Origin: Agrococcus jejuensis
GTDB lineage: Bacteria; Actinomycetota; Actinomycetes; Actinomycetales; Microbacteriaceae
Length of the DNA stretch: 64,000 nt
Reading direction: 5' to 3'
Assembly: GCF_007679035.1 (NCBI RefSeq)
Contig: NZ_VEFR01000004.1
Coordinates: 124,001 to 188,000, forward strand
This document shows positions 58,715 to 64,000 of this stretch, piece after piece (the first letter of the stretch is position 1; each line of letters begins with the position of its first letter). The notes beneath the pieces were generated by a model that worked only from the letters and a program-made list of their open reading frames with translations, searched no databases and had not been told where the DNA came from. Both the position numbers and the translations under genes were made by a program.

Positions 58715-58759
58715 AACCGTGCGGCCAGGCACGGAATCCCGACCCGATTGGAACCCACC

Positions 58760-58981
58760 ATGTTCGCAGCACTGCAGGCCGTCCAGAGCCGCATCGCAGA
58801 CCGCTTCTCCTCGTCCGACCGCGGCGCCACCGCCGTCGAGTACGGCCTCCTCGTCGGCCTCATCGCCGCAGTCATCATCATCGCGGTCGCCGCTCTCGGC
58901 ACCCAGCTCACCGGCCTCTTCGAGAGCGTCACGGCCGTCCTTCCCGGTGGCACGCCCGGTGGCGGGACCACCGAGCCGTAA
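58760..58981 (+). CDS. flp: Flp/Fap-type pilin
   Basis: A 73-residue type IVb pilin, the main subunit of the Tad pilus. The prepilin site is RG(22)-ATAVEY, with Glu27 at +5, followed by one hydrophobic helix (GLLVGLIAAVIIIAVAALG) and a short Gly/Pro-rich tail (PGGTPGGGTTEP). Cleavage after G22 by the A24 peptidase at 57191 is expected. No clear Shine-Dalgarno is seen. A strong 19-bp hairpin lies between flp and tadE. Confidence 0.92.
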   Translation: MFAALQAVQSRIADRFSSSDRGATAVEYGLLVGLIAAVIIIAVAALGTQLTGLFESVTAVLPGGTPGGGTTEP

Positions 58982-58995
58982 CCAGCTCCCATCGT

Positions 58996-59037
58996 CGGAT
59001 GCGGTGGCGAGCCCTCGGGGGCTCGCCACCGCATCCG
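58996..59037 (+). terminator. 19-bp perfect hairpin after flp (attenuator/stabiliser)
   Basis: CGGATGCGGTGGCGAGCCC (58996-59014), loop TCGG, GGGCTCGCCACCGCATCCG (59019-59037). It would partly stop transcription or protect the pilin mRNA, giving pilin excess over the assembly proteins. Confidence 0.7.
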
Positions 59038-59073
59038 CCATTCCCGGCATCGCACGCAGGGGAGGAGGTCGCC

Positions 59074-59475
59074 GTGCATGCTCACCGCTGCCGCGCGCTG
59101 CGCGAGGCGAGGGACCGGGGAGCGGTCGCGGTCGAGTTCGCGATCGTGCTGCCGGTGCTCGTCGCACTGACGCTCGGCATCCTCGCCTTCGGCTACGCGC
59201 TGCACATCCAGTCGATGCTCGACGGTGCCGCGCGAGAGGGCGTGCGCATCGCCGCCATCTCGACGCTGCCCGACCGCGCGGCCGCCGCGCGCGAGGCGGC
59301 CATCGCGGCTGCCGCTCCGACGATCGCGCTCCAGCCGTCGGACATCGCCATCAGTCCCATCACGTGCCTGATCGGCGACCGGGTCACCGTGACCATCAGG
59401 GTCGACCACCAGCTGCTCGGCGGCCTCGGCGCCATCGAGCTCACCGGACGAGGGACCATGCGATGCGGAGGCTGA
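59074..59475 (+). CDS. TadE-like minor pilin
   Basis: A 133-residue TadE-family pseudopilin. RG(16)-AVAVEFAIVLPVL has the prepilin site and +5 Glu21, followed by one membrane helix and the TadE pattern GYALHIQSMLDGAAREGVRIAA. GGAGGAGG precedes the GTG start. The stop overlaps an upstream possible start of the next gene. Confidence 0.85.
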   Translation: MHAHRCRALREARDRGAVAVEFAIVLPVLVALTLGILAFGYALHIQSMLDGAAREGVRIAAISTLPDRAAAAREAAIAAAAPTIALQPSDIAISPITCLIGDRVTVTIRVDHQLLGGLGAIELTGRGTMRCGG

Positions 59476-59477
59476 CC

Positions 59478-60536
59478 ATGCGACGCCGCGACCGCGGCGC
59501 GGCCGCCACCTGGGTGGCGCTGCTCATCGTGCCGCTGCTCGTCGTCGGCGCCCTCGGCATCGACGTCGGCCTCATGCAGGTCGACCGTCAGCGGCTGCAG
59601 ACGGGTGCCGACGCCGCGGCGCTCGCGATCGCGACGCAGTGCTCACGGCAGGTGTGCACGAGCACGACGAACGCGCTCGCCGCGCAGGACATGGCGACGG
59701 CGAACGCGCCGCTCGTCGACCCGGCCTTCGCGACCGTCGATGTCATCGACAGGGTCGAGGGCTACGTCGAGGTCACGACGACCTCGACGCGCGAGCACTT
59801 CTTCGGCCCCGTCGCCGGCATCGAGTCGACGCAGCTCAGCGCGACCTCGGGCGCACGCTGGGGCTACCCGGAGCGCGGCACGGTCGTGATGCCGCTCACG
59901 ATCTCGTGGTGCGAGCTCGTCGCAGCAGTCGGCGTGGGCCAGGTGCTCGACCTCTCGGGTCGGGTCATCGGCCTGGACCTTCCCGCGAGCGGCCTGCGCG
60001 TGCCGCGGCTCGGTCTCACCGCCACCGTGTGCCCTGGTGCGCTGCTGTCCTCGCTCGGGCTCACGAAGCCGGGCTCGGCGCTCGGATTCCTCGCTCCCGG
60101 ACCCGGATGCGGCGACACCTACGTCGAGGTACGCACGTGGGTCGGTCAGGCGCCGCGGCCCGAGGCGCCTGCGAGCTGCTCGACCCGACACTTCTCCGAG
60201 TATCTCGGCGAGACGGTGTACCTGCCCGTGCACAGCGAGATCCGCCTGAACAGCGTCACGCGCACGAACCAGTACCGCGTCTACGCGTTCGTCGCCGTCA
60301 CGTTGCACGGCTACAACCTCGGCAACGGCGTCGTGTCGAACCCGAACCCCTGCCCGGGCAGCCATGTGGAGATCGTGAACCTGATCCCCACGAGCGTCGA
60401 GAACCGCTGCATCGACGCCACCATCGAGCTCGAGCTCGGCATCGACTCGCCGAGCGACGACTTCGAGTACGGGCCCGACGCGGAGCCCATCGGCGATCCG
60501 CGCGTCGAGCTCGTGCTCCCAGAGGAGAGACCATGA
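59478..60536 (+). CDS. TadG-like pilus protein
   Basis: A 352-residue protein with the Tad N-terminal helix RGAAATWVALLIVPLLVVGALGIDVGLM (about 6-35) and QRLQTGADAAALAIATQCSRQVCT, the usual opening of TadG-like and Tad N-domain proteins (PF13400). The large outer region has many Cys residues and no von Willebrand A motif that I can see. ATG 59478 is preceded by GGAGG at six bases. It overlaps cpaB by 4 bases. Confidence 0.75.
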   Translation: MRRRDRGAAATWVALLIVPLLVVGALGIDVGLMQVDRQRLQTGADAAALAIATQCSRQVCTSTTNALAAQDMATANAPLVDPAFATVDVIDRVEGYVEVTTTSTREHFFGPVAGIESTQLSATSGARWGYPERGTVVMPLTISWCELVAAVGVGQVLDLSGRVIGLDLPASGLRVPRLGLTATVCPGALLSSLGLTKPGSALGFLAPGPGCGDTYVEVRTWVGQAPRPEAPASCSTRHFSEYLGETVYLPVHSEIRLNSVTRTNQYRVYAFVAVTLHGYNLGNGVVSNPNPCPGSHVEIVNLIPTSVENRCIDATIELELGIDSPSDDFEYGPDAEPIGDPRVELVLPEERP

Positions 60537-61252
60537 TCCGTCGCGTGCTCGTCATCGCGTCGGCGCTCGTGCTCGCGATCGTCGGAGGCGTCGTGACGTT
60601 CTCCTACGCATCGGGCGCCGACGCCCGCGCCATGGCCGGACTCGAGCCCACTCCCGTGCTCGTCGTCGTCGAGCCGATCGCCCAGGGCACCTCGGCGTCG
60701 GCGATCGCCGACGCCGTCGCGCTCGAGGAGCTGCCCGCCTCGGCGGTCGCGCCAGGCGCGCTCGGCGCGCTCGCCGACCTCGCCGAGATCGCCGATCAGG
60801 TCGCGACGTCGGACCTCGTCGTGGGGGAGCAGCTGCTCGCGAGCCGCTTCGCCGCACCCGACGACCTCGGCGGCGCCGTCGAGGTGCCGGAGGGGATGCA
60901 CCTGCTGACGTTCGACCTCGAGGCGCGTCGCGTCGTCGGCGGCGACGTGCAACCGGGCGACCGCGTCGGCGTCTTCGTCTCCGACGGCGACCCGCTCACC
61001 CCCGCGACGCGCCTCGTGCAGCATCGCGTGCTCGTCGTCGCCGTCGCGGGCGGAGCCTCGACCACGACGGACGCGGAGACGGGCGAGCAGACCGAGCAGG
61101 CCGCCGAGCCCATGATCTCGATCACGCTCGCGGTCGACGCCACCGCCGCGCAGCAGCTCGTCTACTCCGCCGAGTACGAGCTCATCTACCTGTCCATCGA
61201 GCCCGAGGGCGCCGCCGACGGCCCGGGCATCATCGAGGAGGTCATCCGATGA
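60533..61252 (+). CDS. CpaB/RcpC-like pilus assembly protein (SAF domain)
   Basis: A 239-residue protein with one N-terminal membrane helix (VLVIASALVLAIVGGVVTF) and a SAF-domain half: VLVVVEPIAQGTSASAI, DLVVGEQLLASRFA, then VPEGMHLLTFDLEARRVVGGDVQPGDRVGVFVS, the CpaB/RcpC signature. It lies between tadG and cpaE, overlapping both by 4 bases. Confidence 0.85.
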   Translation: MIRRVLVIASALVLAIVGGVVTFSYASGADARAMAGLEPTPVLVVVEPIAQGTSASAIADAVALEELPASAVAPGALGALADLAEIADQVATSDLVVGEQLLASRFAAPDDLGGAVEVPEGMHLLTFDLEARRVVGGDVQPGDRVGVFVSDGDPLTPATRLVQHRVLVVAVAGGASTTTDAETGEQTEQAAEPMISITLAVDATAAQQLVYSAEYELIYLSIEPEGAADGPGIIEEVIR

Positions 61253-62436
61253 TCGCGGTGCTGCTCGTCTCCGACTCCCCCGACCTCCACGCCCGCGTGC
61301 ACGACGCGTCCGGCGGCACGTGCATCGCGGTGCCCGCGCAGCCGCTGCCGACGGATCCGCGCCACCTGCTGGTGCTCGCGGCGGCGCCGTCGCATCCCGA
61401 GGTCGTGGTCGTCGACGCGACGCGGGCGTCGCGCGAGGCCATCGCGCTCGCCGCCCGCATCGACGTGGAGCTGCCGGGCACGGGCGTCGTGCTGGTGGGC
61501 GACCCCGACGTGCTGTCGCTCGACGCCATGCGCGCCGGCGTGCGCGACGTGCTGCCGCCCGCGACCGACGTCGACTCGCTGCGCGCCGTGCTCGAGCGCG
61601 TCGCAGCCAGCATGCGGATGCGGTCCGCCGCTCCCATGGCCCACGGCGTCGAGGCGACGACGCTCGAGACCCCCGGCCGCGTGCTCTCGGTGCTGTCGCC
61701 GAAGGGCGGCGCCGGCAAGACGACCATCTCGACGAACCTCGCCGTCGGTCTCGCGATCGCGGACCCCGGATCCGTCGTGCTCGTGGATCTCGACCTGCAG
61801 TTCGGCGACGTCGCCACGGCGCTCGGGCTCGACCCCGAGTACGCCATCGACGACGTGGTGCGGTCGCAGGCCGTGCTCGACCCGATCGCGCTCAAGACGC
61901 GTCTGACGCAGCACTCGTCGGGCCTGTCGGTGCTGTGCGCGCCCGCGACGCCTGCCGGCGCCGACGTCGTGACGCCCGATCAGGTCGCCGCCGTCATCAC
62001 CGCGCTGTCCCGGCAGTTCCGCCACGTCGTGCTCGACACCGCTCCCGGTCTCGACGCCACGACGCTTGCCGCCCTCGACCACACCACCGACCCCCTGCTG
62101 CTCACGACGTTCGACGTGCCCGGTGCACGCGGGCTCGCGAAGGAGATGGCGACGCTGCGCGAGCTCGGGATGCTCACGCATGCCCGCCAGGTGGTGCTGA
62201 ACTTCGCGAACCCCGGCAACGGGCTGAGCGTGCGCGACGTCGAGGCGACCATCGGGTCGAAGGTCGACCTCACCATCCCGCACTCGAAGGCCGCGACGGC
62301 TGCGATGAACATGGGCGTGCCGATCGTCGCCGGCAAGCCGCGCGACGCCGTCGCACGGCGCCTCGCGACGCTCGTCGCGTACTACCGCGACGTCGACGAG
62401 CGCCGCTCGAGCGGCCGACACCGGGCTGCGGCATGA
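61249..62436 (+). CDS. CpaE/TadZ-like pilus localisation ATPase
   Basis: A 395-residue protein: an N-terminal atypical receiver-like domain (1-130) and a ParA/MinD-type ATPase with deviant Walker A SPKGGAGKTTISTNLA (about 147-162) and DLDLQFGDVATALGL (Walker A'). Ordinary ParA function is unlikely; the arrangement is that of TadZ/CpaE, which places the pilus machine. It overlaps cpaF by 4 bases. Confidence 0.87.
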   Translation: MIAVLLVSDSPDLHARVHDASGGTCIAVPAQPLPTDPRHLLVLAAAPSHPEVVVVDATRASREAIALAARIDVELPGTGVVLVGDPDVLSLDAMRAGVRDVLPPATDVDSLRAVLERVAASMRMRSAAPMAHGVEATTLETPGRVLSVLSPKGGAGKTTISTNLAVGLAIADPGSVVLVDLDLQFGDVATALGLDPEYAIDDVVRSQAVLDPIALKTRLTQHSSGLSVLCAPATPAGADVVTPDQVAAVITALSRQFRHVVLDTAPGLDATTLAALDHTTDPLLLTTFDVPGARGLAKEMATLRELGMLTHARQVVLNFANPGNGLSVRDVEATIGSKVDLTIPHSKAATAAMNMGVPIVAGKPRDAVARRLATLVAYYRDVDERRSSGRHRAAA

Positions 62437-63911
62437 CCTCCCTCGCGCACCGGCTCGCCGCAGCACGCGGCGACGAGGCCGCAGTCGCTGCGCCGGCGTC
62501 CGCGCTGGTGCAGGCACCCGCGAGCGCGCCCCCGGGCCCGGCACCCGCATCCCCGGCCGATGGCGAGCACCACCCGTCGCTCGCCGAGCGCACCCACGCG
62601 CCGTCGGCGCCGTCGCCCGACGCCGACGGGCTCCAGCGCGTCAAGGCCCGCACCGCCGACGCGCTCTTCGCCCGCATCGGCACGCGCCTCAACGACCCCT
62701 CGCTGACGGAGGCGCAGCTGCATGCGCTCGTGCGCGAGGAGCTCGGCACCGTCGTCGAGGCCGAGCCGACGCCCCTCACCGCCGACGAGCGACAGCGCCT
62801 CATGGCCGAGGTGCGCGACGACGTGCTGGGCCTCGGCCCCCTCCAGCGCCTCCTCGACGACGACACCGTCAGCGAGATCATGGTCAACGGCCCCGACATG
62901 GTCTACGTCGAGCAGCACGGGCGCCTCACGCTCTCGGGGGTGCGCTTCACGTCGGAGGATCAGCTGCGCCGCGTGATCGAGCGCATCGTGACGCGCGTCG
63001 GACGCCGCATCGACGAGTCGTCGCCCATGGTCGACGCGCGCCTCGAGGACGGCTCCCGCGTCAACGCCGTCATCCCGCCGCTCGCGTTCTCGGGCTCGAC
63101 GCTCACGATCCGCAAGTTCTCGCGCGACCCCCTCGTCGTCGACGACCTCCTGCGCTTCGGCACCCTCACGCCGCAGATGGCGGAGCTCCTGCGCGCATGC
63201 GTCGAGGCCCGGCTCAACATCATCGTCTCGGGCGGCACCGGCACCGGCAAGACGACGCTGCTCAACGTGCTGTCGTCGTGCATCCCCGACGACGAGCGCA
63301 TCATCACGATCGAGGATGCCGTCGAGCTGCAGCTGCAGCAGGACCACGTCGTGCGGCTCGAGTCGCGGCCCGCGAACGTCGAGGGCAAGGGCGAGGTCAC
63401 CATCCGGGACCTCGTGCGCAACTCCCTGCGCATGCGCCCCGACCGCATCGTCGTCGGCGAGGTGCGCGGCGAGACGCTCGACATGCTGCAGGCCATGAAC
63501 ACGGGCCACGACGGCTCGCTGTCGACCGTGCACTCCAACTCGCCGCGCGACGCCGTCGCGCGCCTCGAGACGCTCGTGCTCATGGCCGGCATGGACCTGC
63601 CGCTGCGCGCGATCCGCGAGCAGATCGCCTCGGCCGTCGACGTCATCGTGCAGCTCTCGCGCCTGCGCGACGGCACCCGCCGCATCACGGCCGTCACCGA
63701 GGTGCAGGGCATGGAGGGCGAGCTCGTGACGATGCAGGACGTCTTCGTGTTCGACTTCTCGGCCGGCGTGGATGCGCAGGGCCGATTCCTCGGGACGCCG
63801 ATCGCGACGGGCGTGCGCCCGCGCTTCGCCGAGCGGTTCGAGGACCACGGCATCGCCGTGCCGCCCGGCACGTTCGACCCGCCCGTCCGAGCCGCGAGGG
63901 GCGCCTGGTGA
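62433..63911 (+). CDS. TadA/CpaF secretion ATPase
   Basis: A 492-residue hexameric ATPase powering pilus assembly. Disordered Pro/Ala head (1-70), then the CpaF core: VNGPDMVYVEQHGRLTLSG (about 151-169), VDARLEDGSRVNAVIPP, Walker A SGGTGTGKTTLLNVLSS (about 265), Asp box IIITIEDAVELQL, Walker B MRPDRIVVGEVRGETLDMLQAMNTGHDG and H-box STVHSNSPRDAVARLE. It overlaps the next gene by 4 bases. Confidence 0.95.
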   Translation: MTSLAHRLAAARGDEAAVAAPASALVQAPASAPPGPAPASPADGEHHPSLAERTHAPSAPSPDADGLQRVKARTADALFARIGTRLNDPSLTEAQLHALVREELGTVVEAEPTPLTADERQRLMAEVRDDVLGLGPLQRLLDDDTVSEIMVNGPDMVYVEQHGRLTLSGVRFTSEDQLRRVIERIVTRVGRRIDESSPMVDARLEDGSRVNAVIPPLAFSGSTLTIRKFSRDPLVVDDLLRFGTLTPQMAELLRACVEARLNIIVSGGTGTGKTTLLNVLSSCIPDDERIITIEDAVELQLQQDHVVRLESRPANVEGKGEVTIRDLVRNSLRMRPDRIVVGEVRGETLDMLQAMNTGHDGSLSTVHSNSPRDAVARLETLVLMAGMDLPLRAIREQIASAVDVIVQLSRLRDGTRRITAVTEVQGMEGELVTMQDVFVFDFSAGVDAQGRFLGTPIATGVRPRFAERFEDHGIAVPPGTFDPPVRAARGAW

Positions 63912-64000
63912 CCGCCGCGCTCGTCGGCTCGGTCGTCGTCGCCGTCGGCATCGCCGCGGCGCTGCTCGTCGTGCTGCAGCCGTTCCGCGTGCACCTCGCA
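63908..64000 (+). CDS. TadB-like membrane protein, truncated by window end
   Basis: Only 31 codons are in view: a GTG start overlapping the cpaF stop (GTGA) and one hydrophobic helix (ALVGSVVVAVGIAAALLVVL). Position after cpaF in a Tad operon makes TadB, the inner-membrane platform protein, the natural assignment; the sequence alone does not prove it. Confidence 0.7.
   Translation, partial: MTAALVGSVVVAVGIAAALLVVLQPFRVHLA

Noticed and set aside
58520..58759. In-frame upstream extension of flp
   Set aside because: It lacks a Shine-Dalgarno and contains the operator palindrome and leader stems; the ATG at 58760 gives the normal Flp length and cleavage-site position.

Overview
The window comes from a very high-GC actinobacterium, most likely a member of Microbacteriaceae. 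The signs are strongly GC/C-ending codons, many GTG starts, a dnaK-grpE-dnaJ-hspR operon, sortase-type LPXTG proteins, cell-wall-binding repeat 2 (CWB2) modules and an actinobacterial Tad pilus locus. The genus cannot be fixed from sequence alone. Gene density is high: no gene-free stretch exceeds about 300 bases, and the longest gaps (5401-5650, 20974-21205, 35751-36034, 42316-42603, 58502-58759) hold regulatory elements or leaders.

Layout. (1) 1-2492: the end of dnaK, then grpE, a zinc-finger-less dnaJ and hspR. A HAIR-type HspR site lies 35 kb away in front of a clpB that lacks the N-terminal domain (37.2 kb). (2) 2674-5400: three consecutive four-helix membrane proteins that look like paralogues. 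(3) 5.55-16.8 kb: a catabolic island. It has an RpiR regulator with a 44-bp palindrome, a complete tripartite tricarboxylate transporter (TctB, TctA, TctC), two RraA-like metal aldolase/decarboxylase proteins, a DUF4862-like protein, an MFS transporter, a two-subunit TPP-dependent decarboxylase resembling sulfopyruvate decarboxylase, a TetR regulator and an aldehyde dehydrogenase. A 24-bp operator-like element recurs in front of the decarboxylase and between the divergent RraA2/ALDH genes. (4) 16.9-29.1 kb: a P-loop kinase, a DUF2135 lipoprotein, DoxX, an LPXTG surface protein, a 2216-residue secreted GH92 glycosidase with CWB2 anchors, and a LacI regulator with a matching operator upstream of GH92. 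(5) 29.1-32.9 kb: a TetR / NCS1 permease / YtcJ-like amidohydrolase cassette. (6) 32.9-42.3 kb: hydrolases, an SDR protein, TerC under a yybP-ykoY-type riboswitch, ClpB, UPF0303, epoxide hydrolase and a WYL regulator. (7) 42.6-52.7 kb: a DEAD-box helicase, two membrane-tethered sigma-factor-like proteins, a two-component system, an ROK kinase and pyroglutamyl peptidase. (8) 52.8-57.0 kb: a YdeI-like protein, threonine aldolase and an LPXTG-anchored 5'-nucleotidase. (9) 57.2-64.0 kb: prepilin peptidase, TetR, then flp-tadE-tadG-cpaB-cpaE-cpaF-tadB, running off the end.

How the parts work together. Four local regulators (RpiR, two TetR, LacI) have a credible palindrome next to the genes they would control, and a third TetR has a candidate recurrent operator in two promoters. 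The strongest candidates for new biology are the two sigma factors fused to a HxxxCxxC motif, membrane segment(s) and a long Pro-rich tail (44.3 and 50.2 kb), the GH92 enzyme that carries Gln where most family members carry the acid Glu, and the transporter/RraA/TPP-decarboxylase/ALDH island with unknown substrate.
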